NCBI GenBank assembly: GCA_019454045.1
Contig: SKCR01021145.1
Span: forward strand, 62,001-126,000
Origin: Zanthoxylum bungeanum
Lineage: Eukaryota > Streptophyta > Magnoliopsida > Sapindales > Rutaceae
Length of the DNA stretch: 64,000 nucleotides
Direction of reading: 5' to 3'
Part shown: positions 11,945 to 24,079 of the stretch, one piece after another
How positions within the stretch are numbered: the stretch's first letter is position 1
Layout: every line of letters begins with the position of its first letter
The notes under the pieces: generated by a model
What the model was told of the DNA's origin: nothing
Database searches by the model: none
Seen by the model: the letters and a program-made list of their open reading frames with translations, nothing else
Program-made: the position numbers and the translations under genes

Positions 11945-12513
11945 TGTGGATGCTGGATTTCGGCCGAGGTCCATAATCGAGAATTCAAGAATGTCACTAC
12001 CCACCGGTGTGGTGGGAGCCGTAGGCACTCCGACGCTCAAGTCAGTAGTGTGAATAAGTCTAAAGTAGGGAGAACAATGTCTGAAGTTACCTCAGCCTCC
12101 GTTTATTTGCCGTAAGGGCTATGGATGTAATGATTTCTTGAATGGTATACAGTGGAATTGTCTTATGTTCGATGCCTCTCTGTGCATTGGCTCCTATCTT
12201 TTATAGGTCCTTATGTCGTGGGGTCATTTAAACCTCTTCTACCCATTGGATGTGTTAATGTAGGGTTTATGACTGTAACTGTTGATTAATGGAGTTCATT
12301 ATTATAGGCGTTTTCCCAATCCAATTACTCATGAATCTGTTGGCCTTACTGAGCTGTTAAATCTGTGACGATGGGCCCTGAGCTGGTCTGGTCTCTTGGC
12401 CCAAAGTTGGTTTCTTAAATTAGATCTCATGGTGGGCCTTGGGGCTTTGGTTTCGTGATTGGCCCAAAGGTGGAATGATGGTTATGCCCTTGGGCCCAAA
12501 TTTGAGCCGTACA
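11945..12513 (-). repeat. Gypsy-1 LTR, left copy (3' LTR)
   Basis: 569 bp aligning with 25636-26230. Shared blocks include GGAGCCGTAGGCACTCCGA and the GGGCCTTGGGGCTTTGG region. Substitutions and indels between the copies are frequent by eye (for example 11989-12010), so the insertion is old. Confidence 0.9.
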
Positions 12514-12804
12514 GTTTGTCCCATACTCTCTAAGTCTGGAAGTCCTAGACTTGGAGAGTATCATTGCTTATGTCGAGCGAATCAGGACTCTGACAGTCAT
12601 TTTGTTGATCCTGGTAGAGGCTTAAAGTTAATCAATATCATGCTCTATGGGGGCAACCTGACTCCAATTACTCTGCTCAAGTCCTCCATTGGGTGTCACT
12701 GGTTGTTTGACCCATATGGTGGTTCTGGAGGCAGACTTAGTCGATATAATTATAAGAAGGGCCCGTTGGAATATTTTGATATATCATACGGATTAAAGTG
12801 AATA
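12514..12804. other. Gypsy-1 3' untranslated region
   Basis: Non-coding sequence between the 3' LTR and the tandem repeats. The minus-strand bases next to the LTR (GAGAGTATGGGACAAAC) are a plausible polypurine tract. Confidence 0.5.
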
Positions 12805-13190
12805 TTTTGACTCGACATGAATCCCGTGGGGGTGTGTCAAGTGGATTGAACCTAACAGAGGTTCGGGATTTGCTACGACATGTCGTATGAAGTGATTGAA
12901 TGTCTCAGTATGTCTTAACATGTCATATGGATAGAAGAAAATTTGTAACTCTATTTGACTCGTCATGAGTCTTCTGGGGGATGTCCTCTATCGACTGAAC
13001 CAGATGATGGTTCAGGAGTAATTTCACTCGACATGTCGTATGAAACGAGTGAACTCCATAAATCATTTTGAATCGACATGAGTCATCTGTGGGATGTCCC
13101 CGATCGACTAAACCAGATGATGGTTTATGAGTAATTTCACTCGACATGTCGTATGAAATGAGTGAACTCTATGTACTCATTGACTCATGT
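12805..13190. repeat. Tandem repeats in Gypsy-1 3' region (about 113-bp unit, three copies)
   Basis: Units begin TTTTGACTCGACATGA, TTTGACTCGTCATGAG and TTTTGAATCGACATGAG at about 12805, 12953 and 13066. Each carries a CGACATGTCGTATGAA block and an AACCAGATGATGG or related block. The last two units are close to each other; the first is more diverged and separated by extra sequence. Tandem repeats at this position are known in Tat-lineage elements and can seed satellite DNA. They also lie just upstream of the antisense ORF. Confidence 0.85.
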
Positions 13191-13647
13191 CGTATAGTAA
13201 GGATGTTCAAAACTTTAAAGTGTATTATGTCGAGTGACATCGTTCTTCTTGTCTGTCCTTTATATCGTTCCTCATTCGACACTTGAATTGTTTCCAAGTC
13301 TATTTCCAGTCATTTATTGCAACCCTAGTGTGAATTATGAGGAGTTTTTGGCGGAAATTTGTGGTGCCAATTGAGTAAAGTGTATAAAAGAGCTTTGGGT
13401 ACTTCATTTGCTTTATTCGTAAAAAATTCCATTCGGAGGCCGAGTAAGGAGAGCTCTCAAGTGTTTCAAGGTATTCTTCGAAAACTACCTCTTGTTCTTC
13501 AATTTCTTTAAACATTCATAGTGTAGATTCAAGCTGTTCTTAGGTAAAATTGGCTGTTTGATCTTTTGAACTTTGGAAATATTTTCATAATTGTGTTTGT
13601 GGGTTTTGATCTTTAGGAAGTAGTTTACTAGGGAGTTTAGTGTTTAT

Positions 13648-16600
13648 ATGCTTGTTGCTTGGAGGATGTCGAGTGGAGAATCCTTAGGCAGTTTAGGTGC
13701 TAAGATTGATAGTTTTGTCGGATCTTCTTCGAGTGAGACGAATGAGGATGAAGTCTATAAGGACTGGTCGTATCAGGAGTTGATCGAGGCTGGTATAATT
13801 ACATTAGCTAGGTCATCCCAGGAGGTCTCTACCGTGACCATACCACTAAGGGCTTTACCAGCCATTAGAGAGTCGAGTGAATTACCTAGTACGAGCGAAC
13901 CAACTAATATTTTATCTAAGAATCCAGCTAGTCGAATGACTGGGAAACTGATGAGGGAATTCAGGTGCAAGTATAGGTTTCCTGATTCTTTGGAAATAAT
14001 GGTACCTTTTTCGAGTGAGAGGATTGACTACAAAGTTCCGGGGTGGATGTGATTCTATGTGCGACCATTCACTGATGGGCTGAGGTTCCCTATACCAAGA
14101 TTAGTTTGGGAAGTTCTGGATCATTTTAAGGTAGCCCCTTCTCAGCTGATGTCTAATGCTTGGAGGATTTTATTGTCGATTGAGTGCATGGCTTTCGAGT
14201 TAGGAGTATTTTTTGAAGTGAAGGATGTCTTGGCCACATACTACCTGAAAGAACACTTGAAGGAGAAAGGAAGATATACCATGATTCTTCGTCACAGGAA
14301 GACACATTTAGTTACCAGATTACCGACTAATGATAGGGAGAATTGGCAATCCGATTATTTCTTTGCAAGGGGTGGGGGTATATTTGGATCGGTCGGGGCT
14401 GGTCGAATCCCAGAATATTGGAGTTTGTCGAGTGAGTAGCATTTTTTCTGTAATGTTTAATCCTCGAATCTCATTTATGAATTGGAATAACCGTGTATTT
14501 GTCACTGCATATCTTTTACGAAATAAATCATTTGACTCGACTACTCGAACGATTTCCAACACCAAAGCTATTTTAGCTTTGCCAGCTGAAGAAAGAAACT
14601 ATAAAACCATCTTAGTGGAGAAGAGATTAAGGGCGACTCTGTTGTGGAGGGATATTCACAGCCGAGAAGGAGAAGGTACATTTCTGGCCTTTTGTAATGA
14701 CGTATTGCCCATGGTAAATTATAGATGGTCGTGTCGAGTGTTATATGGAGAGCCTTGACCAGCATAAACACACACGTATAACGCAAGCGCACGTATCGTT
14801 CAAGTAGTTTAAAAATATCGATCCCTCGAGGACTTAATTCCTACTGTTGTTATTAATTATTGAATCTATTTATTTACATATATCTAATTAAATGGAGAAG
14901 AGAATGATTGTTTGATTGATTTGGTTGAAAAATAAAAAGATAAAAGAAAATACTAAAGAAAATAAAAGACACAAAGATCCAGGATTGTGAATCATTCTAA
15001 TATCATTTAAAAGATGAAGTGATTATCTTAAAGTTGGGTAATATATTGATTTATTAACCTGGAACACTAAATTATGTGTAAGCCTCTATCGATGGTCAGA
15101 CACAAATACCCAGTTTAACCCAATTGAACCATATGTCTATGTCAACCAAATTATCTGGATTCATTAAGATTAAGTTCCAATTATGGCTACCCCCGCCCGA
15201 CAGGTATATTCCTATCCTGTAAGGAAATCTATTAAAGGGTTATCTATCCTCAAGGAAGATCGTGGGCTATTAAGTCTAAGGCTGAAACCTAAAATCCCTA
15301 TGTCTAGTTCATTTTAGATTTACCACATCAATCTTATTGGTGATCAGACAACAAGAAGCATTAAGCTTAAGACTTAATAAGTAGACCTTTAAATTACCCA
15401 AACTATAAAATAATCCCTTATAAACCGGTGATATTAAAAATCATCACAACCCCAGATAACTAACACATAATTAGGGCTAGTAAAAACATAAAAGTAAAAG
15501 ACATAAAGTAAAAGCTGAAAAGTAAATTACAATAAAATAAAATGCTAAGGTAAAAGGAATTACTTTCACTACTACTAATTTAGATATCTCCCATAAAATA
15601 ATATATAAACTTGTGATAAATTAACCAACCGACCAGTCTGGCGGTATCCTGATTAAGTCAAATTAAGTCCAACCAGCCATTAAGGCGGAACCAAAAATAA
15701 ATTTACCAACCGACCAGTCTGGCGGTATCCTTTATTAGTCAGGTTTAAACCAGATTAAAAATGAATTACCAACCGACCAATATAGCGGTATCCCTTATTA
15801 AGTCAATATTTTAAATAGTGAATATATTATTTTTAAGGGAGATTAATCTAAATAACAACAGTAAAAGAATTACCTTTCACCCTAGCTGAGGAAATTATTT
15901 CAACATGGTGAATAGTAAAAACTGTAAAAAGTAAAAAGTAAAAATTAAATTACTATTATTACAAAAAGTAATTAAAATTATTTACAAAACTAAAAAATTA
16001 AAAAAAACTAAAAAATAAAAAAAATAAAAATTCTAGAGAGAGAAACTCTCTCTTTAGAGAGAATTCAAGAGAGAGAGAGGTGTGTTGAAATCTGAAATTT
16101 CGCGCTGAATTTATAGGCAAAAATTCACTATTCGCGCGTCGCGACGCCAAGGTCCTCAGCGTCGCGATGCTGGATTTGTCGACGTGGCACGATGACAGCT
16201 TGACACGTAGCGATTCGGATAAGAGGATAAGGTCGACACGTGTCATGGCGGCTAAGACTCAATTATTATGCTGACGTCATTGATGACGTGGCACTGTTCA
16301 TGACGTCATTGGTGACGTCATGATGATGTGGCGTGCGCACGTTAGCGGATCTTCTGTGGTGGTGACACGTGGCAAGGTGCATGTTAGCAAAGTCAAACTT
16401 CTCAAATTGTTGACCGTTGACCTGGCGCACGTTAGCAGATTCGGCTCACGTTGGGCGTCGCGGCGCGCAATGCTCCAGCGTCGCGACGCGCAAAAGATGA
16501 AAATATTCCTGTTGACGCATTTTTGTCCGGGTTGCCCCAAATTGCCTCCAGTGCTGTCCAAACTTTATTTATCTGCAAAATAACAATAAAACACATCAAA

Positions 16601-17826
16601 ACGTTCACAAAACTCAAGAAACTATACAAAATATTAAGTTAAATGAGTGGGAAATAGTGATATAATACCACTCATCAAGCCTAAATTTCAAAAGCCTCTA
16701 AAACCTAAGGAACTTTTATGCGTAGAGGACATGATGACTGGACCATTTACAGTAGCCTCACTCGACGAAATGAATAACCGAAGGAAGGCAAGGAAGTTGA
16801 AGGTGAAAGGGCCGGAAGTCGGGAAAGTAACTGGTCCCCAACCCAAAGAAGTCGTCTCGAGTGAAGCTGTTACGGAAAATGGGAGGTCGACTGAAATGAC
16901 TTCGGCAGGGAAGAAAAGGAAATCCATTACCGAGGTGGAAGAAGATGCTGAAAATCTCATTTTAAAAGTTCCTCACAAGTCGACTACAATCTATGATCCC
17001 TCAAACATAGATTCATTTGTGGAAGGGATTCTTCTAGTGGGGGATGAAGAAAGGCTAACGCAGATCGGCCCAGTGGAGGTTATGAGGAAAGCCATAACTC
17101 TGAACTATCAAGTGTGTATAATAAATACCTTTTTTTTGGTCGAATGATCTCTAACTTGGGCTTTTTCAGGCATTGGAATGTAGTCTATACGTGCGAAAGA
17201 ATGTGGAATTGAGTCAACGAATGATCAGGGATCTAGAAAAAATGTTGTAAGTGGTGAGGAATGAGGCTTCAGAGCTGAAGTTCGGGCTAGCCGCTTCTCA
17301 AATAAAGGAAAAATGGCTCGAGAATGAGTTGAAGGAAGTTAAGGCTACTTTGAAAATGGAGAAGGAAACGTCTGAATTAACGATCGACAACTATAAGCAA
17401 AGTTTTGAGAGTGTGAAGAAGGAAAATAAACAATTACTAGAGCAAATTGAGGAAATTACCATCGACTCTATGATGAAAGACATATATGATTTGATGAAGG
17501 AATATCTTGCTGGGAAGCATGTCGACTAGAAGCCTGAGAAGTGGATTCAGAAGTACGAAAGACGTGTAGCTGGCCGTTCTTCATCGACTGGGGATGGTGA
17601 AGAAGAAAAAGGCGATGAAGTCAAGTCAATAAAAGGCGATGTAGAGTCAGTGGCAATTCCTGAAGCTGAAATGGGAGGGGTTGAGGAACGATTGAAGGAA
17701 TGAGAGGATGTTGGACCGGCTGCGGTCGATACTGAAACGAGGATGGAGCCCGAAGTCTAAGAAGATGTTCCTCTCAGTGTTCCAGCGGCTGCTGAAGAAG
17801 ATCCAGCCAGTGCTCTTGAAGTTTAA
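13648..17826 (+). pseudogene. Gypsy-1 antisense accessory ORF (putative gypsy-type 'Transposase_28' protein)
   Basis: Runs opposite to gag-pol. The N-terminal part has the WRMSSGE start; the conserved middle reads RPFTDGLRFPIPRLVWEVL ... FEVKDVLATYYLKE, matching the PF04195 'putative gypsy type transposon' pattern found as an extra ORF in Tat-group elements. The frame then enters the 14756-16677 solo LTR after ...RVLYGEP and resumes as KFQKPLKPKELLCVED. The C-terminal part (17170-17529) is Lys/Glu-rich and likely coiled coil. A 58-bp GT-AG intron candidate lies at 17112-17169. In-frame stops (TGA at about 14050, others after 17240 and 17527) show it is dead. Biochemical role is unknown; the 'transposase' label is historical. 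Confidence 0.75.
14756..16677 (-). mobile_element. Solo LTR of the Athila family
   Basis: On the minus strand it begins TGATGAGTGG and ends GGTCA, matching the LTRs of the Athila element at 36675-48990. It is flanked by the perfect duplication AGCCT (14751-14755 and 16678-16682). 1922 bp, with no internal region. It carries the same GCGTCGCGACGC motifs, a dense run of ACGT cores (16170-16440) and the GACCAGTCTGGCGGTATCC tandem blocks. It interrupts the antisense ORF of Gypsy-1 in frame-recoverable fashion. Confidence 0.96.
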
Positions 17827-18093
17827 GCACTTTCTAATGAACTTAAGGTTTTTGTTAACATTTTGTATAAAAGAAAAACTATTTTGTCGAATAGAATGGA
17901 AGTATGTTGATGTTTTGAACAAGGCACTCAATTTTTTCATATGAAGAAGAGTCCCTAATGAATGATTCCAATGAATGAATTTTTATTCCAATCAGTCAAA
18001 TGACTACTACAAATTTCTTTATTTCATATTTTTGAAAGACAACTAAATACTGCGAAAGGCAACTATTTCGAAAAATAACAAAACATGTAAATG
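17827..18093. other. Spacer between convergent Gypsy-1 integrase and antisense ORF
   Basis: AT-rich, no coding signal. The two Gypsy-1 reading frames converge on it, so it probably holds both 3' ends. Confidence 0.4.
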
Positions 18094-21000
18094 TTACCAG
18101 ATGAACTGTTTAAGATGAACGGCATTCCAACTGTTGCGGACGGGAGTCCCTTCCACGGTTTGTAGCTTGTAGGCTCCTCTCCCGAAAACTTTTGTGACGA
18201 GGTACGGACCATCCCAGTTTTGTCCCAGCTTACCATCTTCAATCTCCTTTGTGTTCTGGAATATTCTGCGTATGACCCAATCTCCCTCCTTCAATGTTCT
18301 GCTCTTGACGCTTTTATTTAAGATTCTGATCATCCTCTGTTGATGAGCAACCAGTCGAATGGAAGCTTGATCCTTTAATTCATCAATCGTGTCGAGATTG
18401 AAATTCATGAGTTGTCGATTCGGTTCTTCCTCAAGCCATTGGTAGCTTATGGATGGGATGGCTTCTTCAGTCGGTATTACTTCTTCCATTCCAGATGCCA
18501 GTGTGAAGGGGGTTTCGCCTTTTGAAGATCGGGTTGTCGTCCTGTAGGACCACAACACCCCTGGAAGTTCATCCACTCAAGCGCCTTTAGCCTTCTCTAA
18601 TCTCTTCTTCAAAGTATTCAGAATGATTTTGTTGGATGACTCGGCCTGGCCGTTCTCATGTGGGAAGTGTGGGGTCGAGATGTTGGACAATTATGACCCA
18701 TAGCGTCACTATTTGTACAGATCACGGTGTTGTTGTACAAATTAACTATGTGACAAAGGAGATTGCACTCTTATCATTTGTGATTAGATCACCAAGATAT
18801 ATAAATGATATGAGGTCCTAATGATTTGTTCCTGGATTGAGAATGATATGAGACAGTATCAGTCCACGAAGGATAAATCATTAAATATCCCTAGTCAAAG
18901 TATTATCGAGATTGGACATCGATAAATACGTAAAAGACTAGTATTACACTTGTGCGCGTTGTGAGGGCATAACATCATAGTTCTCATATATTTGGGTATA
19001 GGATACTCATGCAAGTGTAATAGGAGGTTGTGTTTTACCGATGGTATGGGAAAAGCTTCGCTCTGGATAGACCCCCTAGGAATTCCATTGGTAGTATGAC
19101 TATGTGTCTATGGAAGTCCAAAATCAGGGTAGGTGTATTTGGTTTTAACCTGAGTCTTGCACCGCTAATACTTGCGACAATCAATATACTTTGGTTTTGG
19201 TCGTCTAGGGCTTTAACCGGTTTCTGTGTACGCCTCTTCTGGGTATATCGAGAATCGTAGTGTGTTGGGTGTGATGTCAAGACGGAAGTGTCACTCCAGT
19301 CATATGGAGATGATGGTCACGTAGGATACGGTACTGGTTCTCTTATGTACTGCAGTCATCGGGATAAAATGACAAGGTCAGGTTTATCCGATTATTGAGA
19401 CTAGTTACCAGACATCCGACATGTGTTTCTTATGGGGCAGACACAATTCCAGCCCCAGGCCTAGCACGTGATCATCCGATACTGGATCGACATACACAAT
19501 ACTACGTATACTACGCCTGATATCGATCGTTTATTCCAGTAAGCATGTTTCTGGAGAATTGGGTAGGCATGGCGCTTTTCTAGAAGCCAACCTTGTCTTA
19601 TAAATCTGTATAAACGTAGTACTAGGTACTTACGTGTTCGGATAGTCCGACGACCGAATTTACTGCCAACATATCTGGGGATCTCATGGGTCGCTTCCCA
19701 AAGATTCACTGATGACGTATGACTCACACTTTTATTAATCTGGGATTAATTAGACGAGAGAGAAAATTAATCTAGGATTAATTACGGAGATATTTTATCT
19801 GGGATAAAATATCATAGAAAGAGAGAAAACGATTAATTTGGAATTAATCGATAAAATAATATATTTGATATATTATACGAAATTGGATTTCGACGCGGAA
19901 TTGAAATTAGATTTTAATTCGGGCAAACGAGTTAATTTAAAATTAATTCGTTAGCGATATGAATAGTAATTATGCTAGACATGATTATTTAATTAAATTA
20001 TTTTTAATTACGACGCAACGGAAAATTCATTAATTTGGAATTAGCGAACCCGAGCCCGGGATTGTTTGCGAGCGCATTTGCATTTCGAATTCGAGTGCGG
20101 CACGCAAGTCAAATCAAACGTCAAATCATTAGTCGCATCTAGCGTCAAATCATTAGTCACTTTGAGTGATGTGACAACTTGTCACTTGATTTGATTGATT
20201 GATGTGAGTTGATGGAAGTTTATGGAAAGCATTTGATGGCTTGAAAGACATTTAACATTATTTTAATAATGATATTTGACTTTCAAAAATTTGTGTATTA
20301 GATACACTTATTCCCACCAACCGAACTGATCCATCTCTCTCTCCTTTCACGATTTTGGAGCCAAAATGCTCCTCTTCTTCTCTCCCGGCCAACATGCCAT
20401 CTTTCTTCTGTTTTCTGGTTGGACCGTGAGACACAAGGAGAATATAAGGAATTTTGTAGCAATATTCTTTAGTGCTAGCACACATAGAGTTATCCTAAGG
20501 TGATAGTGAAGTAATTTCGTGAGCTTGGAATCCATTTTGGAAGCTTGGAGCTTGAAGACTTCAATGGAAGACCATGGCCGAATTTGAGGACAATAAGACT
20601 GCTCACTGCTGATACAACAAGCAGCAAACCAGTGAGTTTGCCGAGCCTTGGAGGAGAGCAGAACGTTTTTGTCTTCACCGCATCGTCTCAACCGCTCGAT
20701 GTAAGTATTCTGCAACTTCATCGTATGTATTCACATGTATTTTCAATGCTTGAAATTATCTTGGGATGCTTTGACAATTCCAACACGAGAAGCTCAACTT
20801 TATGCCCTAATTCCTGCAGAAGTCTTGAAAGGGATGGCTAATGAATTGTGAACAGTTGCCAGTCATGATTTCTTTCGGTATGCCAAACCAACAGATGATA
20901 TTCTTCCAGACGAATGTTTGTGCCTCTTTGTCGCGTACTCTGGCGAATGATTCAACTTCGATCCACTACGAGTAATAATCTGTCAGCATAAGCATGTAGA

Positions 21001-23992
21001 CACACTGGCCTGGTGCGGCTGGGAGTTTTCCTACGATCTCCATTCCCCACTTCATGAACGGCCAAGGATATAAGATGGGATTGAGTTTTTCTGGTGGGAG
21101 ATGTGAAACTAGAGCAACCCTTTGACATTTGTCGCACCTCTTAGTGAATTCAGCTGAGTCGGACCTCATCGTCGGCTAGTAGTATCCTCTCGAATGGGCT
21201 CGAAGAGCCAAGATCCTACCTCCGAAGTGGTTCCCACATTCCCCCTCGTACAGCTCCGACAACACATGCCGCGCTTCGTCGTGTGTGAGGTACTTCAAGT
21301 AAGGTCCCAAAAACAATCTTCTTAGTAGCTAACCATCGAATATTGCAAACCTTACAGATTGTCTCTGGAATTTTCTGGCTTGGATTTTGTCGTCTGGAAG
21401 CACGCCTTCTCGCAAATATTTAACAATAGGTGACATCTAAGTGTCGACTGAATCGACCGATGCCACCATTCTTTCTTCCTTCTAAATTACTGGCAAGTTC
21501 AAATATACCACTAGTATTGTGCGTGGTTTGTCTCCCTCCATTGTTGATCCAAGGGTGGCCAGAGCATCTTCTTGGGAGTTCTCGCTTCTTGGGACTTGGG
21601 TTATGGTAAATTCCTCAAATGTCGACTGAATATCCTTTACCTTTTGTAAGTAGGATGCCATCTGTAGACCTCGTGCATGATACGACCCCTGGATCTAGTT
21701 GACAATCAACTGCGAATCAGACTTAACTTCTATCTTTCTAGCTCAAAGTTTTTTGGCTAAGGACAACCCAGCAATCAGTGCTTCGTACTCTACCTCATTG
21801 TTGGTAACTCTAAAACCGCACTTGATTGCTTGTTGTAGAATGTCTCCTTCCGGAGTGGTAATTATTATCCCAAGGTCGCACCCATTTTTGTTACTGGACC
21901 CGTCAACTGCGAGTTTCCACGGAATAGTCGAGTGGATAGAACAGACTTATGTTTCAGCTGCAGCAAGTAGGCCGAGAGTGAAGTCGGCCACGAAATCCGC
22001 TAAAGCTTGAGATTTGATGGCGGTCATAGGCAGATACATAATATCATGTTCCCCAAGTTCAATTGCCCACTTCATTAATCTCTCTAATAGTTCTGGTTTA
22101 TGGAGTATGCTTCTCAAAGGATATGTCGTGTATACTGTGATCAGATGTCCCTGAAAGTAGGGTCTGAGCTTTCTTGCAACCATAATAAGAGCGAATACCA
22201 ACTTCTCCATTAACGGGTGGCGTGATTCTGCTCCCAATAGGGCTTTGCTTACGTAGTAGACTGAGAGTTGAGCTTCCATCTCTTCTCTGATTAAGACTAC
22301 GCTAACCGCGTGTTCTGAAACTCCCAGGTAGAGATAGAGCCTCTCGTTGCCGAGTGGCTTTGACAACAAATGTGGAGTGGTAAGATATCGTTTGAGTCCT
22401 TTTAGCGCTTCTTCAAAAGCGGGAGTCCACTCGAAGCTGTTGGCCTTTTTTAAAGCTGAAAACAACAGAAAACTCTTGTATGTGGACTTGGAGATGAACC
22501 TGTTCAGTGCGGCAATACTCCCCGCTAGTAGCATGACATCCTTTGGGCGGGAAGGTGAGGGGATTTCGAGGATTGACTTGATCTGGATTCACTTCTATCC
22601 CTCGTCGAGTGACTACGTATCTTAGGAATTTCCCTGAAGCAACACCAAATGCACACTTAGTAGGATTCAAATTCATCCCGTACTTGTCCATGATGTTGAA
22701 GGCTTCCTCCAGATGCTCGAGGTACTGTTCCGTTTTAGTAGACTTCACCAGCATATCGTCTATGTAAACCTCCATTATCTTCCTAATTTGACTGGCGAAC
22801 ATCTTATTGACCAGTCGTTGGTATGTCACCCATGAATTTTTCAAGCCGAACGGCATAACCTTGTAGCGGTAAATTCCTCAGTTGGTGACAAAGACTGTCT
22901 TCTCTTAGTCGTCTGGATGCATAAGGATCTGATTGTAGCCTAAATATGCATCCATGAAGCTCAACAACTCATATCCAGCTGTAGCATCGACCATCGAATC
23001 TATGTGTATTAGTGGGAATGAGTCATTTGGGTAAGCTTTGTTCAAATCCATAAAGTCGATGCAGACTCTCCACTTTCCATTCTTCTTTCTCACAACGACC
23101 ACATTAGCAAGCCACTCTGGAAACTGCACTTCCCTGACCGCTCCATTCTACAACAACTTCTGAACCTCTCCATCAATGATTTGATTCCTTTCAGGGGTGA
23201 ACTTCCTTCTCTTCTGCCTGATCGGGGTGTGGTCTGGATCTACATGAAATTCGTGAGTAATCAGCTCAGGGTCGATTCTTGTCATGTCCTTGTGAGACCA
23301 TGCAAAACTGTCGTGTCGCTTCTTTAGAAATTCGATCAAGTCGGCTCGTAGTTTGGGATCCAAGTTAGCTCCAATCAGTGTCTTGTGATCTGCAAATTGA
23401 GAGTGAATTTGGACCTCGTCAAGCTCCTCTAGATTTGGTAGTGTCGGTTCTGAGCAACGAGATCCACTCTGTAATTGCTATGCTGACTCAGCTTTCACCT
23501 TTAAGGTCGTCTGGTAGAAGCTTCTGGATGCATATCTATCGCATTTAATCTCTTGAATCCCCCATTTGGTTGGGAATTTAATAACTTGGTGATAGGTGGA
23601 TGAGACCGCCCTCATATCGTGAATCCAAGGTCTGCCCATGCTAAGATTGTAGGCTGAGGGGCTATCCAATACCACGAACGTGGTCATTTTGTTGAATCCT
23701 GCTACGTAGACTGGGAGTGATATTTCTCCTATTGTGAATTTCTGTCCCCACTAAACCCAATCAGCACTGTCGTCCGCTTGTTTATTTTGCCCAACTCGGC
23801 CCTCATATTCGCGAAGGCTGTAGCAAAAATGATATTGGCTGAAGAGTCTGTGTCAACCAACACTCGCTTGATCATAACGTTTGCCACTTGCAAGGAGATG
23901 AATAAAGCGTCGTGGTGTGGATTTAAACTGTGGGAATCTCCGTCGTCTGGGAACTCCATAGTCAAGTTGGTGAACATCTTCTCTACTGACAT
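18094..23992 (-). pseudogene. Gypsy-1 pol remnant (PR-RT-RNase H-RNase H-IN), split by a solo LTR
   Basis: Minus-strand order: protease with VLVDTDSSANII (23860 region; consensus DTGSSA, so Gly to Asp beside the catalytic Asp); RT from 23363 with KNGKWRVCIDFMDLNKAYP, MPFGLKN and YIDDMLVKS; RNase H with FEWTPAFEEALKGLK to LADFVADF (22534-21947); a second RNase H-like block WKLAVDGSSNKNG ... NNEVEYEALIAGL (about 21930-21690), typical of the Tat group; integrase zinc/core CDKCQRVALVSH and MKWGMEIVGKLPAAPGQ (21169-20952). After the 18681-20785 insertion, the integrase C-terminal part runs GVLWSYRTTTRSSKGETPF to WDGPYLVTKVF (18576-18094). Multiple stops and at least one frameshift near 22560 abolish function. 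Confidence 0.92.
18681..20785 (+). mobile_element. Solo LTR of the Copia-1 family
   Basis: Starts TGTTGGACAATTATG, ends ATTCCAACA, flanked by the perfect 5-bp duplication CGAGA (18676-18680 and 20786-20790). 2105 bp. It interrupts the Gypsy-1 integrase, so it is younger than Gypsy-1. It carries the same inverted-repeat array as the other two family members (19733-20046). Confidence 0.97.
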
Positions 23993-24079
23993 TGTAGTAT
24001 GAGAAATACTGCTAGCAAAAGCTCTTGAATGTCGTTTGGCCGCCGAATACGAGACTCCACTGATTTCTGATCCTCCTTA

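Noticed and set aside
12439..12801. Plus-strand frame of 120 codons across the Gypsy-1 LTR border
   Set aside because: Crosses the LTR/internal junction and matches no protein; chance frame.
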